From Mediterranea massiliensis (lineage in GTDB: Bacteria; Bacteroidota; Bacteroidia; Bacteroidales; Bacteroidaceae), in the NCBI GenBank assembly GCA_958402075.1, contig CATXSD010000020.1, positions 1 through 36,788 on the forward strand: a stretch of 36,788 nucleotides of DNA, in the 5' to 3' direction. The notes under the pieces were generated by a model. That model had not been told where the DNA came from. It made no database searches and worked only from the letters and a program-made list of their open reading frames with translations. Shown here one piece after another: positions 27,526 to 34,305 of this stretch (its first letter is position 1; each line of letters begins with the position of its first letter). A program made the translations under genes and the position numbers.

Positions 27526-27750
27526 ATGCACCCGAAAGGACTTCGGTGCATGGATTTCCGGCCTCATGCTTTATGCCTATACCAAGCGCATAAATCGCCG
27601 GAGAGTGTCCAACCATTCAAAGAACCAAACGCATACGAATACCAAGCCAAAGGATTCACATCCTTCGGCGACGCGCCATTGCGTTTACATTCTTTGAATT
27701 TCGGATACAGCTATGATGGGTCATAATAAAAAAATTCCCTCATTCTTACA
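27526..27750 (-). ncRNA. Candidate structured RNA / terminated leader upstream of the AAA+ gene
   Basis: No convincing gene lies here, but the minus strand can be drawn as a compact RNA. From its 5' side: hairpin TATGA/TCATA (27712-27725); rod P1 of 10 bp (27690-27699 with 27615-27624); a small internal loop; 7 bp AAACGCA/TGCGTTT (27680-27686 with 27627-27633); and inside it a 10-bp stem (27660-27669 with 27646-27655) closed by a GUGA tetraloop. A second domain has TCCGGC/GCCGGA (27597-27602 with 27557-27562) enclosing TTTATGC/GCATAAA (27588-27594 with 27570-27576). The 3' end is an intrinsic terminator: stem 27526-27551 with one bulge, then a run of T. The AAA+ ATG is 36 nt further on. It may be a free small RNA or an attenuator or riboswitch-like leader. 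I do not recognise the family. Confidence 0.6.
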
Positions 27751-27786
27751 GCCGCAAAAATAGAGGGAATTTTATTAATAAACAAT
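27724..27786 (-). promoter_or_regulatory. nadA terminator overlapping a promoter for the structured RNA
   Basis: AAAATTCCCTC (27731-27741) and GAGGGAATTTT (27763-27773) are perfect 11-bp inverted arms. On the minus strand the T-tract continues after the hairpin, so it can terminate nadA. Inside the loop the minus strand reads TATTTTTG (27755-27762), an exact -7 element, with ATTG (27783-27786) 20 bases upstream as a -33 box. Transcription would begin near 27748. The two roles overlap in the same bases. Confidence 0.55.
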
Positions 27787-27806
27787 TATTCAGACAAAAA
27801 TCTGCA

Positions 27807-28745
27807 TTATAGCCCCAGCTGGGCCGATATTTCGAGCATACGCTTGATGGGACGGACGGCCTTCTCGGCAACGGCGGGATCGACAGTAATCTCGGGAGTC
27901 TCGTCCTTCAGGCAGTTGTAGAGCTTCTCCAGCGTGTTCAGACGCATGAAGCTGCATTCGTTGCATCCGCAGGTGCTGTCCATGGGAGGAGCGGGGATGA
28001 AGGTGGTCTGCGGACACTTCTTGCGCATCTCGTGCAGGATACCAGCTTCAGTAGCCACGATGTATTCCTTCTCGGGATGGGCTACGGCATACTTCAGCAG
28101 GGCGGCGGTCGAACCGACTACATCGGCCAGTTTCAACACAGCCCCCTTGCATTCGGGATGGGCCAGAATGACGGCCTGGGGATGCTGCTGCTTGATTTCA
28201 ACCATCTTTTCAACCGAGAACTGTTCGTGTACGTGGCAGGCTCCGTCCCACACCAGCATGTGGCGTCCTGTCACGGAGTTGATATAATTGCCCAGGTTGC
28301 GGTCCGGCCCGAAGATAATCTTCTCATCTTTGGGGAAGCTTTCCACAATCTGACGGGCATTGGTCGAAGTGACCACCACATCGGTCAATGCCTTGACGGC
28401 AGCCGTGGTGTTGACGTACGAAATGACGGTATAGCCGGGATGCTCCTTGACAAACTGCTCGAACTTGTCGGCCGGACAGCTGTCGGCCAGCGAACAGCCG
28501 GCGGCCATGTCGGGCACCAGTACTTTCTTTTCAGGGCAGAGCACCTTGGCTGTCTCGCCCATGAAGTGAACGCCGCACATCACAATGATGTCGGCCGTCG
28601 TCTTGGCGGCCTGCTGGGCCAGAGCCAAACTGTCGCCGATGTAATCGGCAATATCCTGTATTTCACTGCGCTGGTAGTAGTGGCCCATGATCAGGGCGTT
28701 CTTCTCTTTCTTGAGCTGCTCGATGGCTTGTATCAGATTCTCCAT
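27807..28745 (-). CDS. nadA: Quinolinate synthase A
   Basis: [4Fe-4S] enzyme that condenses iminoaspartate with dihydroxyacetone phosphate to quinolinate in de novo NAD synthesis. From the chosen start MENLIQAIEQLKKEKNA, the product is 312 aa. Cluster-ligand cysteines are assignable: Cys84 in AAGCSLADSC, Cys199 in AHPECKG, and one of the cysteines in STCGCNEC (259-264). YYQRSEIQDIADYIGDSL and the repeated substrate-binding GSTAALLKYA region also fit NadA. Nine more codons are open upstream, but they fall in the promoter leader. nadB and nadC are not in the window. It has its own promoter, overlapping the stop of the S41 gene. Confidence 0.96.
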   Translation of the reverse strand: MENLIQAIEQLKKEKNALIMGHYYQRSEIQDIADYIGDSLALAQQAAKTTADIIVMCGVHFMGETAKVLCPEKKVLVPDMAAGCSLADSCPADKFEQFVKEHPGYTVISYVNTTAAVKALTDVVVTSTNARQIVESFPKDEKIIFGPDRNLGNYINSVTGRHMLVWDGACHVHEQFSVEKMVEIKQQHPQAVILAHPECKGAVLKLADVVGSTAALLKYAVAHPEKEYIVATEAGILHEMRKKCPQTTFIPAPPMDSTCGCNECSFMRLNTLEKLYNCLKDETPEITVDPAVAEKAVRPIKRMLEISAQLGL

Positions 28746-28769
28746 AATCGTTAGTAATTTGTTCAGATG

Positions 28770-28777
28770 CAAAGTTA
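28770..28777 (-). promoter_or_regulatory. Promoter -7 element for nadA
   Basis: On the minus strand it reads TAACTTTG, matching TAnnTTTG, 24 bases before the nadA ATG. Its TAA is also the stop codon of the S41 peptidase gene. It lies in an 18-base word, TGCAAAGTTAATAACTTT (28768-28785), that is repeated exactly at 30296-30313. Confidence 0.55.
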
Positions 28778-30064
28778 ATAACTTTGGCAGACACCTGCTA
28801 TATGTTTCCGTACAAATTCTATTTGCGTATCACGTCCGTGCATGAAATCGGCTACGGTAGAAGGTACCACGTAATGGGGAACGATCCCCTCTCCTTCCAG
28901 CGGGAAGCCATGATGCGAACGGCCTGGTTCACGGGTGGGGATACGAAGCCAGATGCCGTGTGAGGTACAGAAATTCTTCGGTCCGTTGCCCGTATCTCCA
29001 GCGGTAGGTTCACCCACCAGCGTCACGTTACCGCTCTCCTTCATGTCCAAAGTAAAACTCTCGGCAGCCGAAAAAGTATCAGGTCCCGTCAACAGAAATA
29101 CCTTTCCACGGTAAGCGTCTTGAGCAGGCTCCAACTGACGGGAATCGGAAAGGCAATGAAGCTGCGGACGGTTGATGAAATATTCGCATAGGAGTGCACC
29201 GTTGGCACTGCTTCCGCCTCCGTTGTCGCGAACGTCGACGATGAGATAAGGCAGATGGCTCACCGTAGGATAACACGTTGCAAACTCTTCCATGACGGGA
29301 GGCATCATGGTGTTGATGGCCAGGTAACCGATGCTGTCGTCCAATACTCTGGCCGCAACGGCAGGCTGTTCTTCATAGGAAACGCAATCGTTCCGCCGTA
29401 ACGGCAAGTTCCGTGTCAGTGTGTCGGTACCGCGCTGAACGGTGTAGCTGACCAGTGTATCGACATAACTGCGGAAAATACTCCGTGCCGAACGGTAATG
29501 ACGGTCGGAAGCCGTGGAGCCGCAGGCATATTTCTCGTGCTCGGCCACCCATTGTCCGACGGGGATGCCGTTAATGGCCGTAATGCGATCTTTATCGCAA
29601 AAGCCGGCAGCACGCAGGTACTCGTTGGGCTTGCTTATGAACAACGAATCGTTGATAACCTTGGGTGCAGCAGCAGCCGTATATTTGCTGAAAAAACTGG
29701 TGGCGTGTCCTGCCCCCAAAGCTGCTATATATTCCTGTACCAACAGAACATATTCAGCCGGCTGCCTGGCAGCACCAATCCGCGGTGCAAAAACACGGTA
29801 AAGCGAATCCATGTCCAATCCCTTCTGACGGTAGAGCGAATAGTTGTCCACCACAATCTGATGGATTTCATCAAAGTCGGCAACATATTGGTCGGGAGTC
29901 AACGGGAGTTCGTCCGCATAATACCATACACCGGTACGGGAGTTATCCTTCTTATACGTATAATAGGCATAGCCCACCAGTCCGCCAAACGCCAGCAGAA
30001 GCACCAGCACAACAATTCCTGCGATTTTCAATACCTTTTTCCAAATAGAACCATTCTTTTCCAT
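28775..30064 (-). CDS. Membrane-anchored S41-family serine peptidase
   Basis: Predicted periplasmic peptidase of 429 aa, anchored by one N-terminal helix (about residues 13-36, AGIVVLVLLLAFGGLVGYAYY) after a short basic tail. The core has LGAGHATSF with His120, IVDVRDNGGGSS, and the nucleophile Ser332 in DTFSAAES. At the position 25 residues on, where tail-specific proteases such as Prc and CtpB have their Lys, there is Asp357 (GEPTAGDTGNG). Together with the GH motif this suggests the tricorn/IRBP-like branch rather than a Ser-Lys dyad enzyme. No PDZ domain is visible. The frame is open 128 codons further upstream, but that part is compositionally unlike protein, and MEKNGSIWKK is the sensible start. 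The substrate is unknown. Confidence 0.85.
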   Translation of the reverse strand: MEKNGSIWKKVLKIAGIVVLVLLLAFGGLVGYAYYTYKKDNSRTGVWYYADELPLTPDQYVADFDEIHQIVVDNYSLYRQKGLDMDSLYRVFAPRIGAARQPAEYVLLVQEYIAALGAGHATSFFSKYTAAAAPKVINDSLFISKPNEYLRAAGFCDKDRITAINGIPVGQWVAEHEKYACGSTASDRHYRSARSIFRSYVDTLVSYTVQRGTDTLTRNLPLRRNDCVSYEEQPAVAARVLDDSIGYLAINTMMPPVMEEFATCYPTVSHLPYLIVDVRDNGGGSSANGALLCEYFINRPQLHCLSDSRQLEPAQDAYRGKVFLLTGPDTFSAAESFTLDMKESGNVTLVGEPTAGDTGNGPKNFCTSHGIWLRIPTREPGRSHHGFPLEGEGIVPHYVVPSTVADFMHGRDTQIEFVRKHIAGVCQSY

Positions 30065-30297
30065 TGATAGTAGCTTTTTATCATTAAAAATTTTATTTCT
30101 CTTTTTTCTTTTTAAATCCCCATGGTAGTGATGATAGGCGGTTGATACGGTGGAAAAGAAAATCCGTTTTTTCTTGCAGGAATGGGTTATGAGTCTCCTG
30201 CCTCCGGTTATCACCAGCTTATCAACGGGCGAAGACGAGGTGAAAGGCTGATAATAAGCCCTCTTCCGTTTTCTATCAACATCCTGTTTATAACGTG

Positions 30298-30305
30298 CAA
30301 AGTTA
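30298..30305 (-). promoter_or_regulatory. Possible promoter -7 element for the S41 gene; long leader
   Basis: TAACTTTG on the minus strand, inside the 18-base word shared with the nadA promoter. It would give a leader of about 225 nt. The gap 30065-30620 otherwise holds several TTATCAAC/GTTGATA words, a small GGCT/AGCC hairpin near 30246-30260, the repeat element at 30478, and the methyltransferase promoter. I see no gene in it. Confidence 0.4.
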
Positions 30306-30477
30306 ATAACTTTCGTAAAATAACCTGCGGAAAAGATGCTGAAAAACCGGTTGAAGAATGGAGAGAAAAAAATGGCTATCTTTTTTGCATTATTCATAAC
30401 CGGCGGCGCATATAGTTTCTTTTGAATCGTGCAAGAAAAAGTTTTCATTTTCTTTTCATCGAGTTTCCACCTGTTTT

Positions 30478-30510
30478 CAACGGTTGTTAACCGCTCTATA
30501 AACGGAAAAG
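30478..30510. repeat. Second copy of the leuS-leader element
   Basis: CAACGGTTGTTAACCG followed by CTCTATAAACGGAAAAG is nearly the same as 20827-20860 upstream of leuS; about 26 of 33 positions agree by eye, with one single-base gap. CGGTTGTTAACCG is itself an inverted repeat. Both copies lie upstream of a housekeeping gene in the same orientation. The role is unknown. Confidence 0.5.
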
Positions 30511-30586
30511 GGGCGCTTTGAACAAGACGGGCCGCACTTCGGTAGAATATTCGGGCAAGCTTGATGCTTCTGCCCTTGATTTGTCG

Positions 30587-30594
30587 TATCTTTG
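30587..30594 (+). promoter_or_regulatory. Promoter -7 element for the TrmH-type methyltransferase gene
   Basis: TATCTTTG matches TAnnTTTG exactly, 26 bases before the ATG. CTTG at 30560-30563 is a possible -33 box with a slightly long spacer of 23 bases. Confidence 0.6.
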
Positions 30595-30620
30595 TGCAGC
30601 AATTTTAATACATTCAACTT

Positions 30621-31160
30621 ATGGAGCATCGTAAACTGAAGATTACCGAACTGAACCGCATCAGTGCCGAAGAGTTCAAGAAGGCCGACAAACTGCCTCT
30701 GGTTGTGATACTTGACAACGTGCGCAGCCTACACAATATCGGTTCGGTTTTCCGTACGTCCGATGCTTTCCGTGTGGAGTGTATCTATCTGTGCGGCATT
30801 ACGGCCACTCCTCCCCACCCCGAGATGCACAAGACGGCCTTGGGAGCTGAATTCACGGTCGACTGGAAGTATGTTAATAACGCGGTTGAAGCTGTTGATA
30901 ACTTGCGTCGGGAAGGCTACGTCGTGTTTTCGGTAGAGCAGGCCGAAAACAGCATCATGCTGGAAGACATGCGGTTGGAGCAGGGAAAACGCTATGCTGT
31001 GGTGCTGGGCAACGAAGTGAAGGGTGTTCAACAGGAAGTGATCGACCATAGCGACGGTTGCATCGAAATCCCCCAATATGGCACCAAGCACTCGCTGAAC
31101 GTGTCGGTAACTGCAGGTATCGTCATCTGGGACCTGTTCAAACAGTTGAAAACCTTGTAA
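30621..31160 (+). CDS. TrmH/SpoU-family RNA 2'-O-methyltransferase
   Basis: SPOUT-class enzyme of 179 aa that transfers a methyl group from S-adenosylmethionine to a ribose 2'-OH of tRNA or rRNA. The three family motifs are present: motif 1 NVRSLHNIGSVFRTSDAF, with Asn39 and Arg45; motif 2 VVLGNEVKGV; and motif 3 EIPQYGTKHSLNVSVTAG, the knot that binds the cofactor. It lacks an N-terminal RNA-binding domain, so it is a minimal catalytic version. The exact target base is not predictable. A single gene with its own promoter, it is convergent with the DUF4294 gene, with a palindromic array between them. Confidence 0.92.
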   Translation: MEHRKLKITELNRISAEEFKKADKLPLVVILDNVRSLHNIGSVFRTSDAFRVECIYLCGITATPPHPEMHKTALGAEFTVDWKYVNNAVEAVDNLRREGYVVFSVEQAENSIMLEDMRLEQGKRYAVVLGNEVKGVQQEVIDHSDGCIEIPQYGTKHSLNVSVTAGIVIWDLFKQLKTL

Positions 31161-31207
31161 TCTTCCGCCTCTTTCCGAGGAGGCAATCGGTGATATCCTA
31201 CCAGGTG

Positions 31208-31355
31208 ACGGCCGTTCCCTTTGAAGGGAACAGCCGTTTCCTTTAAAAGGTAACGCTCGTTTCCTTCAAAGGGAACGATTGTTTCCAAGTGGAGGAAACG
31301 CTTGTTTCCACGTACAGGAAACGGAGGAAAAAAGCCGCTTCCTGGAAGTGAAATG
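31208..31355. repeat. Array of five 22/23-bp palindromic GTTTCC...GGAAAC units
   Basis: GTTTCC-type words start at 31214, 31236, 31259, 31281 and 31304, spaced 22, 23, 22 and 23. Each is matched by a GGAAAC-type word 10-13 bases later, so each unit is a small palindrome. Changes in one arm are often mirrored in the other: GTTCCC with GGGAAC in unit 1, GTTTCC with GGAAAC in units 4 and 5. A degenerate tail runs to about 31355. No T-run follows. The rest of the gap 31161-31562 shows no gene, promoter or terminator that I can support. Confidence 0.8.
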
Positions 31356-31562
31356 AATGTTTCGTTATCCCGCATCAAATGCGGAGTCTATATTCCTTGA
31401 AGTAACAGCATGGTGCATAACTTATGAACAGAATAAATTGTCTAATTGATAGTACTTTATAGTCTCTTGGTTTTGACAGTTCACCGTTGTTTCAACAGGA
31501 TATGAACATGCGTTTGAAGCCGGGAAGGGCAGGAGCGGGTAGGGGAATGGGGATGGAAACGA

Positions 31563-32168
31563 TCAGAGTTGTCCGCTCTCCACGAGCAGGATGACGCGTT
31601 CGGTCAGGGCATCGTCGCCCGTCGGGTCGTATTGCTTCTTGAGGCTGGCACCGAACAGGGCGGCGAATGTCTGGTAGAAGCCGGCACGGAAGGGGCCGAG
31701 GAAGGCTTTCACCAGGTCGTAGCCGGTCGAGCTGGTTTGTCTGTCCACCAGCTTTATCAACAGCTTGCCTTGTGCGAAGGTGAGTTTTTTCATGCGGGGC
31801 ATGTATTGTTCCTTCAGGCTCTTTTCGACCCGCTTCAGGTGTTTCTGCCGTTCCTTGGGCGGAAGGGTCTGGAGGTATTCGTAGGTTTCGATGATGATCT
31901 GGTTCACCTCCTTGGCGATGGGCAATACCTTCTTGACGTCGCGCACCAGGCGGTAGTATTGCGTGCGCGCCCGTTTGTTCTTGAACTTGAGCGGCTTGAA
32001 GATGTAGACGGTGGGAAGCTTCACATAAGGGATGGTATCCCCTTCGTAAACGCACATGGGGGTGAGGTACACCTTGCCGGGCTGTTTACGGGTCTTCTGC
32101 TGGGCATAAATGGAGGAAATGCCGGTCGTCAGCAGGAGGATGGTTACTATGAGGAGCTTTTTGTTCAC
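31563..32168 (-). CDS. DUF4294-family secreted protein
   Basis: A 201-aa protein with a signal peptide (MNKKLLIVTILLLTTGISSIYAQ, cleavage near residue 22), so it is periplasmic or secreted. The body begins with the strand-rich GDTIPYVKLPTVYIF that marks this Bacteroidetes family and continues as a basic helical region with KFKNKRARTQYYRLVRDVKK, then PMRKKLTFAQGKLLIKL-like and DRQTSSTGYDLVKAFLG segments. No catalytic residues are known to me, and the function is unknown. It is divergent from the helix-hairpin-helix gene, with back-to-back TACTTTTG elements in the shared gap. Confidence 0.82.
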   Translation of the reverse strand: MNKKLLIVTILLLTTGISSIYAQQKTRKQPGKVYLTPMCVYEGDTIPYVKLPTVYIFKPLKFKNKRARTQYYRLVRDVKKVLPIAKEVNQIIIETYEYLQTLPPKERQKHLKRVEKSLKEQYMPRMKKLTFAQGKLLIKLVDRQTSSTGYDLVKAFLGPFRAGFYQTFAALFGASLKKQYDPTGDDALTERVILLVESGQL

Positions 32169-32173
32169 AAACG

Positions 32174-32215
32174 CAAAAGTACATCATTCTTTGAAATCTT
32201 TTTTGAATACTTTTG
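32174..32215. promoter_or_regulatory. Back-to-back divergent promoters (DUF4294 gene / HhH-barrel gene)
   Basis: TACTTTTG occurs on the minus strand at 32174-32181 (for the DUF4294 gene) and on the plus strand at 32208-32215 (for the helix-hairpin-helix gene). Both match TAnnTTTG exactly. Their cores are only 26 bases apart, so the two polymerases would compete. A TTTG at 32190-32193 is too close to be a standard -33 box. Confidence 0.5.
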
Positions 32216-32279
32216 CTTTTTCCTTGTGCCGTTAACTTATTTAAGGTAACTTAGACGGCCATAAACAAATTACGATACT

Positions 32280-34289
32280 ATGAAATACATCAGAATAGCC
32301 GTCGGATGGGTGCTGACCCTGTTTGCTTTGGCCTTGCAGGCACAGACTCCCGACCTGATGCTCTGGGAGGAAAACCTGGAGCAGCTGGCCGCCGAGGCCG
32401 AGAGCACCGACTGGGAAGACGAGCTGGAAGAGCTTTCCCGACGGATGGAACAGAAGCTGAACCTGAACGTGGCTACCCGCGAACAGCTGGAGCAGTTTCC
32501 CTTTCTGTCGGAAGAGCAGGTAGAAAACCTGCTGGCCTATGTGCATGTGCATGGAGCAATGCAGACGTTGTACGAACTCCAGCTGGTGGAAACGATGGAC
32601 AAGGAAACCATCGGCCGCCTGTTGCCCTTTGTCTGTGTCCGTCCTCTGGAAGAAGAAACACGTTATCCTTCGTTGAAGAATATCCTGAAGTATGGCAGGC
32701 ACGAGGCGACGGCCCGCTTCGATTTTCCCTTCTACACCCGCAAGGGGTACGAGAAAGACTATCTGGGGCCTTCGATATATCATTCATTACGTTACAGTTT
32801 CCGCTATGGCGACCGTCTGCAGGCGGGCGTGACGGGGGAGAAGGATGCGGGCGAGCCTTTCTTTGCCCTGCACGACCGGCAGGGATACGACTACTATTCA
32901 TTCTATCTTCTGCTGAAGGGGTGGGGCAGGTTGGAAACGTTGGCCGTGGGCAATTACAGAGTCAGCTTCGGGCAGGGACTGGTGCTGGGTAACGGATTCG
33001 GATTGGGCAAGACCTTTTCGCTGGCTACGGCTGAGTATTGTACGGAAGGTTTCCGCAAGCATAGCTCGTCCGACGAATATAATTATTTCCGAGGGGTAGG
33101 GGGAACCGTCCGCCTGGCTTCCCGCTGGAGGGCATCGGCCTTCTATTCACACCGCAACCTGGACGGCGTGGTGGAGGACGGCGAAATCACTTCCATCTAC
33201 AAGACAGGCCTGCACCGCACGGCGAAGGAAGCGGCCAAGCGGCATGCCTTCGTGATGCAGGCGGCGGGAGGGAACGTTGCCTACGGAGGCCGTCATCTGA
33301 AAGTGGGGGTGACGGGGCTCTATTACTTCTTCGATCGTCCCTACGAACCTACGCTGCGGGAGTATGCCCGCTACAACCTGCGGGGCAATCATTTCTACAA
33401 CGTCGGTGTGGATCATGCCTACCGTTCGGGGCGCTGGGCGTTGGTAGGCGAGGCGGCCAAGGGGAAGCGGGGATATGCCTTCCTCAACCAGCTCCGCTAT
33501 CAGGTGGGCGGACAGTATAAGGTGATGCTCATCCACCGTTACTATTCGCACGACTATTGGGGGATGTTTGCCCATTCGTTTGGAGAAAGCAGTGCTTTGC
33601 AGAACGAAAACGGCTGGTTTCTGGTCGGCGAAGCATCGCCTTTCGCCCGCTGGCGTTTCTTCGGCGGCATCGATCTGTTCTCGTTTCCCTGGTGGAAGTA
33701 CCGCATCAGCAAACCGTCGCAGGGAGTGGACGGACTGTTTCAGGTAACCTTCACTCCCAACAAACGCTGGTCGATGTATGCCAACTACCGCCTCAAGCGC
33801 AAGGAGAGGGATGTGACAGGCAGCGGTGGCGAAACCATTCTGCCTACCCTGCATCACAAGGTACGCTATCGGCTCAGCTATGCGCAGGGCCTGTGGAACC
33901 TGCGTACGACGGCCGACTACAACCGCTTCGTCCAGGCACCGCTTCAGTGCAGCCAGGGATGGCAGGTCACGCAGATGTGTGGCGTGCGCTTGCCTTTCCT
34001 TCCGCTGGCCGCCACGTTGCAGGGCACCTATTTCCATACCGATGACTACGACTCGCGTGTCTATGCCTACGAGAAAGGGTTGCTGTATACCTTCTACACG
34101 CCTTCTTTCTACGGTCGCGGCTTCCGCTTCTCCGCCCACCTGCGCTATGACTTCCGTGACTGGCTGATGCTGATAGCCAAGTTCGGGCAGACCCTCTATC
34201 AGGACAGGCAGGAGATAGGTTCGGGCAACGACTTGATACGTGGAAACAAAAAGTCGGACCTGCAGGTGCAAGTCCGACTGAAATTCTGA
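32280..34289 (+). CDS. Helix-hairpin-helix domain protein with predicted outer-membrane beta-barrel
   Basis: A 669-aa exported protein. Residues 1-22 are a signal peptide ending in LQAQ. Residues about 30-56 are acidic and helical. Residues about 58-120 form ComEA-like helix-hairpin-helix units (LNLNVATREQLEQFPFLSEE and MQTLYELQLVETM). The rest is dominated by alternating aromatic strands such as RYSFRYGDRLQAGVTG, ends in QVQVRLKF with a terminal Phe, and fits a beta-barrel inserted by the BAM machinery. HhH domains usually bind DNA, so their placement in the periplasm is curious, and DNA uptake is one possible role. It could equally be a structural module. It is convergent with the cupin gene, 16 nt apart. 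Confidence 0.75.
   Translation: MKYIRIAVGWVLTLFALALQAQTPDLMLWEENLEQLAAEAESTDWEDELEELSRRMEQKLNLNVATREQLEQFPFLSEEQVENLLAYVHVHGAMQTLYELQLVETMDKETIGRLLPFVCVRPLEEETRYPSLKNILKYGRHEATARFDFPFYTRKGYEKDYLGPSIYHSLRYSFRYGDRLQAGVTGEKDAGEPFFALHDRQGYDYYSFYLLLKGWGRLETLAVGNYRVSFGQGLVLGNGFGLGKTFSLATAEYCTEGFRKHSSSDEYNYFRGVGGTVRLASRWRASAFYSHRNLDGVVEDGEITSIYKTGLHRTAKEAAKRHAFVMQAAGGNVAYGGRHLKVGVTGLYYFFDRPYEPTLREYARYNLRGNHFYNVGVDHAYRSGRWALVGEAAKGKRGYAFLNQLRYQVGGQYKVMLIHRYYSHDYWGMFAHSFGESSALQNENGWFLVGEASPFARWRFFGGIDLFSFPWWKYRISKPSQGVDGLFQVTFTPNKRWSMYANYRLKRKERDVTGSGGETILPTLHHKVRYRLSYAQGLWNLRTTADYNRFVQAPLQCSQGWQVTQMCGVRLPFLPLAATLQGTYFHTDDYDSRVYAYEKGLLYTFYTPSFYGRGFRFSAHLRYDFRDWLMLIAKFGQTLYQDRQEIGSGNDLIRGNKKSDLQVQVRLKF
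34244..34279 (-). terminator. Intrinsic terminator of the cupin gene inside the convergent coding sequence
   Basis: AGTCGGAC (34252-34259) and GTCCGACT (34272-34279) form a perfect 8-bp stem with a 12-base loop. On the minus strand the stem is followed by TTTTTGTTT. It lies about 27 nt past the cupin stop and within the last codons of the helix-hairpin-helix gene, so protein and RNA signals share these bases. Confidence 0.7.
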
Positions 34290-34305
34290 CTGATGGGTCA
34301 CGTAT

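Noticed and set aside
25388..27697. Open frame of about 770 codons opposite the AAA+ gene
   Set aside because: Antisense shadow: the opposite strand has complete Walker A and B motifs, and this frame also runs through the structured RNA region.
30065..30448. N-terminal extension of the S41 peptidase (128 codons)
   Set aside because: Low-complexity Lys/Arg/Phe-rich sequence over promoter-like words; the inner Met is followed by a proper membrane anchor.
30240..30510. Possible replication origin (several TTATCAAC/GTTAAC words)
   Set aside because: No dnaA or other origin-linked gene, no cluster of consistent 9-base DnaA boxes, and no marked AT-rich unwinding stretch; too weak to report.
31208..31355. 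Possible CRISPR array
   Set aside because: Period of 22/23 is too short, units vary along their whole length, there are no unique spacers, and no cas gene is present.
33147..34301. Minus-strand frame of 384 codons within the HhH-barrel gene
   Set aside because: Shadow frame; the + strand has a signal peptide, domain motifs and a barrel-type terminus.
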